From Acetivibrio saccincola (lineage in GTDB: Bacteria > Bacillota > Clostridia > Acetivibrionales > Acetivibrionaceae), in NCBI RefSeq assembly GCF_002844395.1, contig NZ_CP025197.1:2418001-2482000 (forward strand): a stretch of DNA of 64,000 nucleotides, in the 5' to 3' direction. Shown here piece by piece: positions 45,183 through 57,915 of this stretch (the stretch's first letter is position 1; every line of letters begins with the position of its first letter). The translations under genes were made by a program, and so were the position numbers. The notes under the pieces are model-generated. The model saw nothing but the letters and a program-made list of their open reading frames with translations, ran no database searches and was not told where the DNA came from.

Positions 45183-46571
45183 TTAAAAGTCAAATTTGCT
45201 GCTAAAATACTCATTTAATTCATCTATTTTTATTCTTACCTGCTCCATTGTATCCCTGTCCCTTATTGTTACACTTGCATCTTCCTGGGAATCAAAATCA
45301 TATGTCAGGCAGTATGGTGTTCCAATCTCATCCTGTCTTCTGTATCTTTTACCAATACTTCCGGTTTCATCGTATTGGCATACATATTTTTTGGAAAGCA
45401 TCTCATAAACTTTCCATGCCTCCTCTCCCAGCTTTTTGGAAAGGGGGAGAACTGCAATTTTTACAGGTGCAAGAACAGGATGAAATCTTAAAACAACCCT
45501 TACATCCCCGTCTTCTAACTCTTCCTCATCATATGCTTCACATAAGAATGTAAGGAAAGCCCTGTCTACTCCTACCGATGGTTCAACACAATAAGGTATG
45601 TATTTTTCATTTGTTGTTGGGTCAAAATAGGACAAATCTTCTTTAGAATGCTCACTGTGCTGCTTTAAATCATAATCTGTCCTATCTGCAATTCCCCAAA
45701 GTTCGCCCCAGCCAAACGGGAATTTGTATTCAATATCTGTAGTAGCTTTACTGTAATGGGATAATTCTTCTTTACTATGATCCCGCATTTTAAGGTTTTC
45801 TTCTTTAATTCCCAAACTTACAAGCCAATTATAGCAAAAGTCCTTCCAATACTCAAACCATTTAAGGTCTTCACCCGGCTCACAGAAAAATTCCAGTTCC
45901 ATCTGTTCAAATTCCCTGGTCCTGAATATAAAATTACGCGGTGTTATTTCATTTCTAAAGGATTTTCCAATCTGGCCTATTCCAAAGGGAATCTTCTTTC
46001 TTGTTGTTCTTTGAACATTTTTAAAGTTCACAAATATTCCCTGGGCTGTTTCCGGTCTTAAATATAATTCAGATTGTGAATCTTCAGTCACTCCCTGGAA
46101 TGTTTTGAACATAAGATTAAACTTTCTTATGTCTGTAAAATTACTTGAACCGCACTTTGGGCATTTTACTGAATTCTCTTTAATATACTGCATAAGCTGC
46201 TGGTTTTCCCAACCATCTACATTGACGCTAACATTATTAGCCTTATTCCATTCCTCGATTAATTCATCAGCCCTGTGACGGGTTTTACAATCCCTGCAGT
46301 CAATTAAAGGGTCACTGAATCCTCCCACATGACCTGAAGCCACCCAAACTTGTGGATTCATCAATATGGCACAGTCTACACCTACATTGTATGGATTTTC
46401 CTGTATGAATTTACGCCACCAGGCATTTTTTATGTTGTTTTTTAGCTCAACACCCAAAGGCCCATAATCCCAGGCATTTGCCAGTCCTCCATATATATCT
46501 GAACCTGGATAGACAAATCCTCTATTTTTAGCCAGTGCCACTATTTTTTCCATGGTTTTCTTTACTTCCAT
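45183..46571 (-). CDS. glyS: Glycyl-tRNA synthetase (single-chain, alpha2 type)
   Basis: Charges tRNA-Gly. 462 aa, the usual size for the eukaryote-like dimeric form. [24 protein letters not shown] opens the class II core, followed by the motif 2 region [39 protein letters not shown] (motif 3) and the anticodon domain. ATG at 46571 is preferred because AAGGAGG lies ~10 nt upstream; an in-frame ATG 29 codons earlier would overlap the end of coaBC. No T-box leader fits in the 80-bp gap. Confidence 0.96.
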   Translation of the reverse strand: MEVKKTMEKIVALAKNRGFVYPGSDIYGGLANAWDYGPLGVELKNNIKNAWWRKFIQENPYNVGVDCAILMNPQVWVASGHVGGFSDPLIDCRDCKTRHRADELIEEWNKANNVSVNVDGWENQQLMQYIKENSVKCPKCGSSNFTDIRKFNLMFKTFQGVTEDSQSELYLRPETAQGIFVNFKNVQRTTRKKIPFGIGQIGKSFRNEITPRNFIFRTREFEQMELEFFCEPGEDLKWFEYWKDFCYNWLVSLGIKEENLKMRDHSKEELSHYSKATTDIEYKFPFGWGELWGIADRTDYDLKQHSEHSKEDLSYFDPTTNEKYIPYCVEPSVGVDRAFLTFLCEAYDEEELEDGDVRVVLRFHPVLAPVKIAVLPLSKKLGEEAWKVYEMLSKKYVCQYDETGSIGKRYRRQDEIGTPYCLTYDFDSQEDASVTIRDRDTMEQVRIKIDELNEYFSSKFDF

Positions 46572-46651
46572 ATACAAATACCTCCTTAATACAATCAGCA
46601 ACAATGTCTTATTGTGTAAATTTATATTAAAACACCAAGGTAAGTTAAGAT

Positions 46652-47896
46652 TTAACACCCCTTGGTGCTTCTTATTAATAATATTTCATCTAAAATAACA
46701 TCAGCAACTTTTGTTTTATCCATTATAGGAAAGCTCTTTATATATTCTTTTCCTTTTATAATTTTTACAATATTGGTGTCGGTGGAAAATCCTGCCCCCT
46801 CTTGTGTTACATCATTGGCAACTATCATATCCATGTTTTTAGATTGAAGTTTTTCAAGTGCATTTTTCTCTACATCATCAGTCTCAGCACTAAACCCTAC
46901 TAAAATTCTATTGTCTTTTACTTTACCTAATTCTTTTGCTATATCAGGATTTTTTACAAGCTTAATGGTCATTTCCTCCTGGGATTTTTTTATTTTCTTT
47001 TGTGAAATTTCCTCACATCTGTAATCAGCCACAGCTGCCACCATTACTAAAACATCATAATCTTTATAACTCTCCATAACTTTTTGGTACATTTCCCGGG
47101 CACTTATTACATTTTCCACTTCTGCCCCGGAAGGTACAGGGATATTTACAGGTCCTGATACAATTTTTACCTTTGCACCCCTTTTTAATGCGCATTCTGC
47201 AATAGCATATCCCATTTTACCTGAAGAACGGTTTGTTATGTACCTGACAGGGTCAATGGCTTCTCTGGTTGGACCTGCAGTAACTAAAATACTTAAATCT
47301 TTTAAATCCTTTTTTACATTGGTATTTTTAAGCTCATTTATACCGGCATTTTCAGATTCAAAAAAATCAACTATGAATTTTACAATATCAGAAGGCTCTG
47401 GCAAACGGCCTTTACCTTTTGTCCCGCATGCCATAAGACCTGATGCCGGCTCCATAAATACATAGCCAAGATTTTTTAGCTTCTCTATATTAGATTGGAC
47501 AATTGGATTTTCATACATATTGTGATTCATTGCAGGCACAAAAATAACAGGTACCCGGGTTGCCATTATAGTTGTAGAAAGCATGTCGTCGGCAATACCC
47601 CCCGCAACTTTTCCTATAATATTGGCAGTTGCAGGCACCACAACAATAAAATCCGCTTTGTTGGCAAGGGAAATATGCCCTATATCCCAATATTGAGGTT
47701 CATCAAACATCCCTATTGTCACAGGATTATTAGATATAGATCTGAATGTAAGAGAATCAACAAATTCAGCAGCATTCTTTGTCATTATAACATTTACATC
47801 TAAACCAAGTTTTTTTAACCTGCTCACAACTTCAACAGCTTTATATGCCGCTATACCACCGCAAACTCCAACAACTGCAGTCTTCCCTTTGAGCAC
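46652..47896 (-). CDS. coaBC: Bifunctional phosphopantothenoylcysteine synthetase/decarboxylase
   Basis: Two steps of coenzyme A synthesis. The CoaC half (1-~180) is a flavoprotein decarboxylase with [15 protein letters not shown], the catalytic His in [21 protein letters not shown] and the Cys-containing [12 protein letters not shown]. The CoaB half has [25 protein letters not shown] and VAAVADYR, with VKNPDI. It follows rpoZ by 39 bp in the conserved remA-rpoZ-coaBC order. Usual partner priA is replaced by glyS downstream. Confidence 0.96.
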   Translation of the reverse strand: MLKGKTAVVGVCGGIAAYKAVEVVSRLKKLGLDVNVIMTKNAAEFVDSLTFRSISNNPVTIGMFDEPQYWDIGHISLANKADFIVVVPATANIIGKVAGGIADDMLSTTIMATRVPVIFVPAMNHNMYENPIVQSNIEKLKNLGYVFMEPASGLMACGTKGKGRLPEPSDIVKFIVDFFESENAGINELKNTNVKKDLKDLSILVTAGPTREAIDPVRYITNRSSGKMGYAIAECALKRGAKVKIVSGPVNIPVPSGAEVENVISAREMYQKVMESYKDYDVLVMVAAVADYRCEEISQKKIKKSQEEMTIKLVKNPDIAKELGKVKDNRILVGFSAETDDVEKNALEKLQSKNMDMIVANDVTQEGAGFSTDTNIVKIIKGKEYIKSFPIMDKTKVADVILDEILLIRSTKGC

Positions 47897-47935
47897 AGTT
47901 TCAGCTCCTCCCCGTAATAAAACATACTATTATAA

Positions 47936-48160
47936 CTATTTTATCCCGCTCTTTGTCCTGATGTATGTAATCTTCCCTTCATCAATCTCATTAATAGCAA
48001 CAGAAACAGCTTTATCAGACTCACATTCTGTAAGCTTTGGAGCGCCATCTGTCAGCTGTCTGGCTCTTTTTGCAGCCGCTACCACCAATGTATATCTGCT
48101 GTCCACTTTTTCAAGCAATGAACCTATTGGCGGATCAATCATTGTCTTGTTTTTTTTCAT
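47936..48160 (-). CDS. rpoZ: RNA polymerase omega subunit
   Basis: A 74-aa RpoZ. MIDPPIGSLLEKVDSRYTLVVAAAKRARQL is the conserved N-terminal helix region that wraps the beta' C-terminus, followed by the AVSVAINEIDEGKI segment. GGAGATGTGAG-type site precedes the start. Between remA and coaBC as in many Firmicutes, but gmk, usually just upstream, is absent. Confidence 0.95.
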   Translation of the reverse strand: MKKNKTMIDPPIGSLLEKVDSRYTLVVAAAKRARQLTDGAPKLTECESDKAVSVAINEIDEGKITYIRTKSGIK

Positions 48161-48317
48161 AATGCTCTCACATCTCCTTCCCTCATATTAACAAAAATAG
48201 AAATATAAACATATACAAAATACAGCACAAAAAGCTATGGTAAATTCTATTTAAGCTTAAAATTTACCTCTTTTTAAAGAAAGAGACTTTTAAATTTAAC
48301 TGTGGGATTGAGTAGGT

Positions 48318-48587
48318 TTACTCATCAATATCTTCATCCGCTACTTCTGCATCTTTAGCATTTAATCTGTGAGCAACTGTCTCCGGTTGGACTGCAGATA
48401 ATATAATATGGTCACTGTCAGTTATTATAACTGCTCTTGTCCTGCGTCCGTAAGTAGCATCTACAAGCATTCCCCTATCCCGTGCTTCCTGTATTATCCT
48501 CTTTATAGGTGCTGATTCAGGACTAACAATTGCTACAAGCCTGTTAGCAGAAACAATATTTCCAAAACCTATATTTATTAATTTCAT
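48318..48587 (-). CDS. remA: RemA/DUF370 family regulator
   Basis: An 89-aa protein. [32 protein letters not shown] and the [26 protein letters not shown] segment match RemA, a ring-forming DNA-binding activator of matrix and osmolyte genes in B. subtilis. CGGGAGGAGTATCG precedes the ATG. It follows yicC by 26 bp and is cotranscribed with it. Confidence 0.94.
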   Translation of the reverse strand: MKLINIGFGNIVSANRLVAIVSPESAPIKRIIQEARDRGMLVDATYGRRTRAVIITDSDHIILSAVQPETVAHRLNAKDAEVADEDIDE

Positions 48588-48613
48588 CGATACTCCTCCC
48601 GTTACCCGTGTTA

Positions 48614-49492
48614 CTACTCTATATTTTGTGTTTGTTCCCTTATTTTTTCCAACTCGCTTTTTATTTCTATAACTTTTTTTGATACAAATAAATCATTTGC
48701 CTTTGAGCCAATTGTATTTGCCTCCCTGTTCATCTCCTGAACTAAAAAATCAAGCTTTCTTCCAATGGGCACATCCATTTCTAATGTATCCCTAAACTGA
48801 CAAACATGGCTTTTTAAGCGCACAAGCTCTTCATCAATATTGCACCTGTCAGCAAAAATAGCAATTTCCATCATCATTCTATTCTCATCAACTACCTGCT
48901 GTCCTAACAATTCTTTTATTCTGTTTTCTAATCTATACTTATATTCTTTCACAATTTCCGGGCATCTTATGCTTATTTCATTAATAATATTTTCAATTAA
49001 AAATGTCCTTTCAACTAAATCAGCCTTTAATCCCTCTCCCTCAGCCCTTCTCATATCAATTAATGTTTTTAGGGCATCATCCAGTGCTTTTGATAAAAGT
49101 TCCCAAAGCTCTTCTTCGTCTTGCTCTGCTTTCTCAACTTTAATAACCTCCGGAAACTTTGCAATGAGGGATACAGTTATATCATCCTTTAGTTCGTATT
49201 TATCCCTTAAAAGCTCCATACTCCTTATGTATGCTTTTACAAGCCCTTCATCTATCAGTATGCTTTTAGATTCCTCTGAAAAATCATCAAAGCTTACGTA
49301 AATATCTGCTTTTCCCCTTGATATAACTTTTCCTACTCTTTCTCTTATCTTATCTTCTAAAAATGAAATTTGCCGTGGAATCTTTATATATAAATCACAA
49401 TATCTATGGTTAACTGTTTTTATTTCAACTAAGAATTCCTTACCATCCCCCTGGGACCTTCCCCGGCCAAAACCTGTCATACTATGAACCAT
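48614..49492 (-). CDS. yicC: YicC/YloC-family endoribonuclease
   Basis: A 292-aa protein. The N-terminus [14 protein letters not shown] and [18 protein letters not shown] define the family, and the C-terminus has [17 protein letters not shown] and [22 protein letters not shown], the DUF1732 core with metal-binding Asp/Glu. Members cleave RNA. ATG at 49492 is preferred over 49501 because AAAAGG overlaps the earlier codon. It is first in the yicC-remA pair. Confidence 0.93.
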   Translation of the reverse strand: MVHSMTGFGRGRSQGDGKEFLVEIKTVNHRYCDLYIKIPRQISFLEDKIRERVGKVISRGKADIYVSFDDFSEESKSILIDEGLVKAYIRSMELLRDKYELKDDITVSLIAKFPEVIKVEKAEQDEEELWELLSKALDDALKTLIDMRRAEGEGLKADLVERTFLIENIINEISIRCPEIVKEYKYRLENRIKELLGQQVVDENRMMMEIAIFADRCNIDEELVRLKSHVCQFRDTLEMDVPIGRKLDFLVQEMNREANTIGSKANDLFVSKKVIEIKSELEKIREQTQNIE

Positions 49493-49523
49493 TTTTTTCA
49501 TCCTTTTCTATATGGACTTAATA

Positions 49524-49603
49524 CCAGGGTATGTTTATGCATAGATATATTTATGCATAAGTATACCTATGCACAGGCACAGCTGTACATAGACATACCC
49601 AAA
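49524..49603. repeat. Degenerate tandem repeat inside an imperfect palindrome
   Basis: Units of ~16 bp ending in TATGCATA-like cores (TTATGCATA, TTATGCATAA, CTATGCACA, TGTACATA) occur about four times. The block is bounded by GGGTATGT (from 49526) and its inverse ACATACCC (~49593-49600). It is upstream of yicC and beyond the end of the CheY-like gene, and could fold into one long hairpin. Confidence 0.6.
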
Positions 49604-49719
49604 ATAATATTTGCCTATGTCTTTAGATATTTATAAATTCCAAAATATATACGTATTTTTTCAATACGTATTATAACACAACCTTTTTAAAGCTGCAAAC
49701 AAAATAAAAATACTATAAA

Positions 49720-50091
49720 TTATCCTTCGATAACATTTTTTATTGCCTGTAAAACCCTGGATTTTTCAAAAGGCTTGACAACAAAATCTTTAGCTCCCAT
49801 CTTTATAGCTTCAACGACCATGGATTGCTGTCCCATTGCTGAAACCATTATTATCCCGGTGTGCGGACTGTATTTTAGTATTTCCTTTATAGCAGATATC
49901 CCGTCCATCTCCGGCATTGTAATGTCTAGTGTTATAATATCTGGTTTGTGTATTTTCACCTGCTCAATGGCTTCATAACCATTAGAGCCCTCTCCGACTA
50001 CCTTGTAGCCTTCCACTTCTTCTATCATTTTCTTTAAAAGAGTACGCATAAATACAGCATCATCAACAACAACAAATCTTAGTTCAGACAT
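49720..50091 (-). CDS. CheY-like single-domain response regulator
   Basis: A 123-aa receiver with no output domain. The acidic pair is in VVVDDAVFMR, the phosphoacceptor Asp in IITLDITMPEMDG, the switch Ser in IMVSAMGQQ and the Lys in DFVVKPFEK. This is the CheY form that binds the flagellar switch when phosphorylated, although an orphan signalling role is possible. ATG at 50091 gives GGAG a 9-nt spacing. It overlaps the rsmE end by 8 bp, so it is the last gene of the prmA-rsmE transcript. Confidence 0.92.
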   Translation of the reverse strand: MSELRFVVVDDAVFMRTLLKKMIEEVEGYKVVGEGSNGYEAIEQVKIHKPDIITLDITMPEMDGISAIKEILKYSPHTGIIMVSAMGQQSMVVEAIKMGAKDFVVKPFEKSRVLQAIKNVIEG

Positions 50092-50830
50092 AACCCACAT
50101 CTCCTAATTCATACATTAGTATTGATAAAACAACAATTCCAGCCGTTTCTGTCCTAAGTATTCTTGGTCCTAAAGAAATGATATTAAAATCGTTTTTAAG
50201 TGCTAATTCTATTTCCTTTTCGCAAAATCCTCCTTCCGGTCCTATAAAAATATATATATCTTTATTATTTGACTTTTCCTTTAAAATCCCCTTTATTCCT
50301 TGAGATTTTTCCTTCTCATAGGGCAATATTTTTAAAGCGTCTCCTGGTAGTGTCTCTACTACATCTTTAAAGTTTACCGGATATCCTACTTCAGGTACAA
50401 TTCCTCTGTTGCATTGTTTTGCTGCTTCCATGGAAATCCTGTTCCATCTTTCATGCTTCTTTTTGTAATTATCCTTTGAAATTTTCACAATTGTCCTTTC
50501 CGTAACAACAGGAACTATTTTGTTTACACCTAATTCCACTCCTTTTTGTATTATATAATCCATTTTGTCAGATTTAGGTATGCCTTGGAAAAGAATTGTG
50601 TTTACAGGCGGTTCTGAAATATTTTTATAAGAACTGATAATTTTTGTCTCAACCTTATGTGAATGTATTTCATGTATCTCAACATTATAATCAGTTCCCA
50701 GCCCGTCTGATACTATTATATTATCTCCGTTCTTTAATCTCAATACTTTTTTTATGTGAATAACATCTTCACCTGTTATGGTAATTAAATCAGATGAGAT
50801 GTTTTCACTTTTTACAAAGAATTTGGACAT
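50084..50830 (-). CDS. rsmE: 16S rRNA (uracil-1498-N3)-methyltransferase
   Basis: A 248-aa SPOUT-class methyltransferase acting on U1498 of 16S rRNA. MSKFFVKSENI starts the PUA-like domain. The knot region has FIGPEGGFCEKEIELA and SLGPRILRTETA. ATG at 50830 fits the family N-terminus; an in-frame ATG at 50851 sits directly on AAGGAGA. It overlaps the end of prmA by 19 bp. Confidence 0.94.
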   Translation of the reverse strand: MSKFFVKSENISSDLITITGEDVIHIKKVLRLKNGDNIIVSDGLGTDYNVEIHEIHSHKVETKIISSYKNISEPPVNTILFQGIPKSDKMDYIIQKGVELGVNKIVPVVTERTIVKISKDNYKKKHERWNRISMEAAKQCNRGIVPEVGYPVNFKDVVETLPGDALKILPYEKEKSQGIKGILKEKSNNKDIYIFIGPEGGFCEKEIELALKNDFNIISLGPRILRTETAGIVVLSILMYELGDVGYV

Positions 50831-51753
50831 CTGAACACAATCGCCACCCATTCTCCTTGTTCTAGCACTTCTTCTAAGGTAAATGCTTTTTTCCTGTACT
50901 CATCTATTACTTCCTGTTTTCTTTCTTTAATAATACCCGATGTAATAAAAATCCCTCCTTCTTTTAAATAAAAAGGTATATCAGAAGAAAGTCCTGTTAT
51001 TACATCGGCAATAATGTTGGCCACTATTAAATCTGATTTTATTTTTTCTATATCAGTTAACACGCCTTTTACAGCATGGACATTTTCAACTTTATTTATT
51101 ATAGAATTTTCTTTTGTAATTTTTACTGCCACTTCATCTATATCAAGGGCTGTAACATGGGATGCACCTAATTTAGAAGCAATTATTGATAAAATCCCGC
51201 TTCCACATCCCACATCAATAACCCTGTCTCCCTTATTTGTATATTTTTCCAGCAGCATTGCACACATACTTGTAGTTTCATGGGTACCTGTTCCAAAAGC
51301 CATACCTGGGTCAAGCTCAATAACTATTTCATCATCTTTTTTATAATAAACTTCCCAGGACGGCTTTATTACCATTTTGTCTGAAATATGAAAGGGTTTA
51401 TAATACTTTTTCCACGATGTACTCCAATCCTCTTCATCAACCTCAAAGTATCCTGCAAAACCTTCACCTGTATCAAGAAATTTTTTTATAAAAAGTAATT
51501 TTTCATTTATTAAATCCACAATTTTAGAAATGTCTTTTTCCTGTGAAAAATAAGATTTAATCACCACAGTATTTCCCAAAGTATTTATAAATTCTTCATC
51601 TGCATAGTCCAAAGAATCTTTTTTTAAAATTTCCCTTTTTATTTCATTGGGATCTTCAATGGAAGAACCTGCAGCACCTATGGAAGATAGCATCTCACAT
51701 ATTGCATCCTGTGCTTCTTCAGTTGTCTTTATTATAACTTCGTACCATTTCAT
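50812..51753 (-). CDS. prmA: Ribosomal protein L11 methyltransferase
   Basis: A 313-aa SAM-dependent enzyme that trimethylates L11. MKWYEVIIKT opens the substrate-recognition domain. The catalytic domain has DPGMAFGTGTHETTSMC, VIDVGCGSGILSI (SAM motif I) and LIVANIIADVI (NPPY-like position). ATG at 51753 has GGAGGAAAAACA upstream. It lies 30 bp after dnaJ in the conserved dnaJ-prmA-rsmE order. Confidence 0.96.
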   Translation of the reverse strand: MKWYEVIIKTTEEAQDAICEMLSSIGAAGSSIEDPNEIKREILKKDSLDYADEEFINTLGNTVVIKSYFSQEKDISKIVDLINEKLLFIKKFLDTGEGFAGYFEVDEEDWSTSWKKYYKPFHISDKMVIKPSWEVYYKKDDEIVIELDPGMAFGTGTHETTSMCAMLLEKYTNKGDRVIDVGCGSGILSIIASKLGASHVTALDIDEVAVKITKENSIINKVENVHAVKGVLTDIEKIKSDLIVANIIADVITGLSSDIPFYLKEGGIFITSGIIKERKQEVIDEYRKKAFTLEEVLEQGEWVAIVFRCPNSL

Positions 51754-51783
51754 TGTTTTTCCTCCAAACAGCATCTTTAAACA

Positions 51784-52932
51784 CTACATACCCAATGCAT
51801 TTTTCATTTTATCAAAAAAACTCTTCCTCTGCTCATGAACTTCATCCCCGATTAACTCCGCAAACTCCCTTAATACGCTTTTTTGCTTTTCATTAAGTTT
51901 TCTGGGCACCTCAACATTTACAGTAAAATATTGATCTCCCTTTATATTTGTTCTTAAATTAGGTGCTCCTTTTCCTTTTAGTCTAAACCTTGTACCTGTT
52001 TGAGTCCCTTCAGGTATAACAAACTTTTCTTTTCCGTAAACAGTAGGTACTTCTATTTCTGCCCCCAGTGCTGCCTGTGTAAAAGTGATGGGTATTTCAC
52101 AAAATATATTATTCCCTTCACGGGTAAATATTGGATGGGGTTTTACCCTGATGGTAAAATAAATATCCCCCGCAGGTCCTCCATTAGAACCAGGCTCTCC
52201 TGCACCCCTTAGTGGAATAACCTGACCATCTGAAATTCCCGCCGGTACTTTTATTTTTATTTTTGCGCTCTTTTTCACCCTTCCCCTTCCATTACACTCA
52301 CTACAGGGGTTTGTAATAATCTTTCCTTCCCCGTGACAGGCATCACAGGTTTTAATGTTCACAAACTGCCCAAAGGGAGTTCTTTGCTTGTATTGAACCT
52401 GTCCTGCTCCTCCACACTGCTGACATGTCGAAGGTTTGCTTCCAGGCTTTGAACCACTTCCATCACATTTTGAGCATACATGCATTTTATTTATAGGAAT
52501 TTCTTTTTCAACTCCAAATATCGACTCTTCAAAAGACAATTCCATCTCAAAATGTAAATCAGTCCCTTTTTGGGGACCTCTTCTTGTTGATCTGGTTCTT
52601 CCTCCAAACATTGAACTTCCAAAAAATGTTTCAAATATATCTCCAAAATCAAAATCAGTAAAGCCGCCGCTAAAACCACCGCCAAACCCGCTAAACCCGC
52701 CTGCATCGCTAAATGCATGGCCAAACTGGTCATATTGGGCTCTCTTTTGGGGATCACTTAATACCTCATACGCTTCTGCAGCTTCTTTAAATTTAGCTTC
52801 GGCAGTTTTGTCATTGGGATTCATATCAGGGTGATACATTTTTGCCAATCTTCTATATGCTTTTTTTATCTCTGCTTCCGATGCATTCCTATCAACCCCT
52901 AAAACTTCATAGTAATCCCTTTTCTGAGCCAT
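51784..52932 (-). CDS. dnaJ: Chaperone DnaJ (Hsp40)
   Basis: A 382-aa co-chaperone that delivers substrates to DnaK and stimulates its ATPase. The J domain has YHPDMNPND with the HPD triad. A Gly/Phe-rich stretch follows ([18 protein letters not shown]), then four CxxCxGxG zinc motifs ([32 protein letters not shown]) and the C-terminal substrate-binding domains. It comes 89 bp after dnaK. Confidence 0.97.
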   Translation of the reverse strand: MAQKRDYYEVLGVDRNASEAEIKKAYRRLAKMYHPDMNPNDKTAEAKFKEAAEAYEVLSDPQKRAQYDQFGHAFSDAGGFSGFGGGFSGGFTDFDFGDIFETFFGSSMFGGRTRSTRRGPQKGTDLHFEMELSFEESIFGVEKEIPINKMHVCSKCDGSGSKPGSKPSTCQQCGGAGQVQYKQRTPFGQFVNIKTCDACHGEGKIITNPCSECNGRGRVKKSAKIKIKVPAGISDGQVIPLRGAGEPGSNGGPAGDIYFTIRVKPHPIFTREGNNIFCEIPITFTQAALGAEIEVPTVYGKEKFVIPEGTQTGTRFRLKGKGAPNLRTNIKGDQYFTVNVEVPRKLNEKQKSVLREFAELIGDEVHEQRKSFFDKMKNALGM

Positions 52933-53021
52933 CCAATCAACTCCTCCGAATTAATCCTTCCTTCATCATATATAATCCAAGTTATTTTCATAACTTGGAT
53001 TATATATGTACTAAAGACTGT

Positions 53022-55554
<2,533 letters not shown>

Positions 55555-55587
55555 TTAAATACCCGCACCTCCCTATATTAAGATTTT

Positions 55588-56649
55588 TTAAATTTTTTCT
55601 TCACCTTCTCCAATTAACTTCTTAATTTCTTCACTTGCCCTTTTCCTCATATAATTCATAGCTGCCAGTACCTTTGAATATTCCATACGCGTAGGACCAA
55701 TTACTCCTAATGTCCCTACCACTACATTCCCTAAGGAGTATGTGGTGGTAACAAGGCTGCAGTCTTTCATCTCTACAATTTTATTCTCTTCTCCAATGGT
55801 AACTGTAATATAGTCCCCCTGCCTATTAACATTATTAAGAATCTTTCTTAATACATCTTTAGCAGCCATGAGATTTAAAAATTCCCTTGCCCTTACAACA
55901 TCGCTAAACTCCGGATAATTAAGCATATTGATTGTGCCATCAAGATAAATTTCAGGACAATCAATTTGATTTATACAGTCAACCACTCCGTTTAACACAG
56001 GATGTAAAACACTTCTTTCATTTCCCAAAAGCAGCTCTATTTCTTTTATAACAGAGGCATTTATACTATCTATGGTAAGTCCTTTTAACTTATCGTTAAA
56101 TATGTTGGAAACAGTTGTTAAATGCTCCGGCAGAACTGTTTCAGGAATATTTATCAAACTATTTTTTATAATCCCTGCATTTGCTAAAACCACAATAAGA
56201 GCCTTTCCCTTTTCTACAGGCACCACCTGCACAGTTTTTAATATGCTGTTTTGTTTTCCTGGAGTTGCAGCCATGGATGTGTATTTGGTAATTTGCGACA
56301 TAACGCCGGATGCCTGCTTTAACAGCTGGCTTAATTCATTTATCTGAGTTTCCATGGCATCTTCTATACTGTACATCTCTTCTACGGTAAGCTCACTGGA
56401 CTCCATAAGCTGATCAACATAAAAACGGTACCCTTTATCTGAAGGAATCCTGCCGGCTGAAGTATGGGGCTGAGTTAAATATCCCATTTCTTCTAAATCA
56501 GCCATTTCATTCCTTATGGTAGCAGAACTCAAACCAAGCCCGTGTTTTCTCGCAAGTGTTCTTGACCCAACAGGCTCTGCAGTATTGATGTAATCATCTA
56601 TAATGGCATGCAATATGCTTTTTTTCCTCTCGTCCAAAAACATTTGCAT
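55588..56649 (-). CDS. hrcA: Heat-inducible transcription repressor HrcA
   Basis: A 353-aa repressor of class I heat-shock genes. The winged helix is ERKKSILHAIIDDYINTAEPVGSRTL and LSSATIRNEMADLEEMGYL, with HTSAGRIPSDKGYRFYVD following. HrcA binds CIRCE and is kept active by GroEL in related species. It heads the hrcA-grpE-dnaK-dnaJ operon and represses itself through the operator directly upstream. Confidence 0.97.
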   Translation of the reverse strand: MQMFLDERKKSILHAIIDDYINTAEPVGSRTLARKHGLGLSSATIRNEMADLEEMGYLTQPHTSAGRIPSDKGYRFYVDQLMESSELTVEEMYSIEDAMETQINELSQLLKQASGVMSQITKYTSMAATPGKQNSILKTVQVVPVEKGKALIVVLANAGIIKNSLINIPETVLPEHLTTVSNIFNDKLKGLTIDSINASVIKEIELLLGNERSVLHPVLNGVVDCINQIDCPEIYLDGTINMLNYPEFSDVVRAREFLNLMAAKDVLRKILNNVNRQGDYITVTIGEENKIVEMKDCSLVTTTYSLGNVVVGTLGVIGPTRMEYSKVLAAMNYMRKRASEEIKKLIGEGEEKI

Positions 56650-56659
56650 CTCTCCTTTG

Positions 56660-56686
56660 TTAGCACTCTGTTTAGTTGAGTGCTAA
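56660..56686 (-). promoter_or_regulatory. CIRCE operator (HrcA binding site)
   Basis: TTAGCACTC, nine bases, GAGTGCTAA: an exact match to the consensus, 11 bp before hrcA. Placed between the promoter and the start codon, it controls the whole operon. Confidence 0.98.
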
Positions 56687-56696
56687 TTCTATTTTA

Positions 56697-56725
56697 AAAA
56701 TACCACCCTAATTTTCTTTTGTCAA
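56697..56725 (-). promoter_or_regulatory. Sigma-A promoter of the hrcA operon
   Basis: On the minus strand TTGACA (56725-56720), a 17-nt spacer, then TATTTT (56702-56697), immediately upstream of CIRCE. Confidence 0.8.
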
Positions 56726-56746
56726 GATGTTTTATAATTTATACCA

Positions 56747-57883
56747 TTATAAAAATTCCATAAACACTTGATTTGCCAAGTCCAAACCTGAAGATGTAAG
56801 TTTTAGCCTGCCGTCTTCTATTTTAATAAGATTTCTCTTTATAAGGCTTTCTATCTCTTTATTATATACCTCAAATATTCCCATTTTAAACTTGTTTTCA
56901 AAATCTTCCAAAGAGATACCTTCTGTAAGCCTAAGACCTAATATCATATATTCTGAAATGCTGTCTTCTTTTTGTATCAACTGTTCATTCTCTATAACTG
57001 GTATATTTTTATTCATTCTATCTATATATTTATCTAAATCTACTATATTATTATATCTTATATTGTCAAAATAGGAATGGGAACCCGCCCCTATTCCTAT
57101 ATATTCTAAGCATTTCCAATACACAAGATTGTGCCTGCATTTAAAACCTTCTTTAGAAAAATTGGATATCTCATAGTGGTGGTATTTTTCTCTGCCAAGT
57201 TTTTCTATTGCCATCCAATACATCTTTCTGTCCCATTCGTCACTAACCGGGGTTATTTCACCTCTATTAAGTTTGTCCCCAAACACTGTGCCATCTTCAA
57301 TTTTAAGGCTATAACAAGACAAATGAGGAATGTTGCATTTTATTACATATTCCAGTGTTTCATCCCAATCCTCTAAAGTCTGCCAGGGTATTCCAAAAAT
57401 AAGGTCTGTATTGATATTTTTAAAACCTACCTTTAGCGCCAGTTTATATCCTATGTCAAACTCTTCCAGTTCATGAACCCTTCCCAGTTCTTTTAAAAGG
57501 TTTTTCTGGACTGCCTGAAGACCGATGCTAAGCCTATTAATCCCGCTTTTTATATATGCATCAAGTTTCTCCTCCGAAAGTGTTCCAGGATTAGACTCAA
57601 TTGTTGCTTCTAAGTCTATATCTACATCAAAATTTTCATTTAATAATGACATTAATTTATATATATTATTTGGGTCAACTACAGAAGGTGTTCCCCCGCC
57701 AATAAAAACAGTACTTATTTTGTAATCCTTTAGTTTTTTTTCATATTGCATTAATTCCTTTTCTAATGCATTAAAATATGCAGGAATAAGTTCATCCCTG
57801 CACGGAAAAGAATTAAAATCACAATAAAAACATTTTGACTTACAAAAAGGTATATGAATATATAAACTAACGCTTCTTTTCAT
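56747..57883 (-). CDS. hemW: Radical SAM haem chaperone HemW
   Basis: A 378-aa radical-SAM protein of the oxygen-independent coproporphyrinogen oxidase-like group. The cluster motif is CKSKCFYCDFNSF (CxxxCxxC). FIGGGTPSVV, NPGT and RLSIGLQAVQ are SAM-binding motifs. HemW proteins usually insert haem and are not HemN oxidases; I take that view because the length and the hemW-lepA location match. It follows lepA by 32 bp. Confidence 0.92.
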   Translation of the reverse strand: MKRSVSLYIHIPFCKSKCFYCDFNSFPCRDELIPAYFNALEKELMQYEKKLKDYKISTVFIGGGTPSVVDPNNIYKLMSLLNENFDVDIDLEATIESNPGTLSEEKLDAYIKSGINRLSIGLQAVQKNLLKELGRVHELEEFDIGYKLALKVGFKNINTDLIFGIPWQTLEDWDETLEYVIKCNIPHLSCYSLKIEDGTVFGDKLNRGEITPVSDEWDRKMYWMAIEKLGREKYHHYEISNFSKEGFKCRHNLVYWKCLEYIGIGAGSHSYFDNIRYNNIVDLDKYIDRMNKNIPVIENEQLIQKEDSISEYMILGLRLTEGISLEDFENKFKMGIFEVYNKEIESLIKRNLIKIEDGRLKLTSSGLDLANQVFMEFL

Positions 57884-57915
57884 CTCTTACACCACTTCTG
57901 TTAAAGCCTGTCATT

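Noticed and set aside
46572-46651. T-box leader for glyS
   Set aside because: The gap between coaBC and glyS is only 80 bp, with no T-box sequence or antiterminator stem.
49524-49603. CRISPR array
   Set aside because: The repeats are degenerate, only ~16 bp long, without spacers or nearby cas genes.
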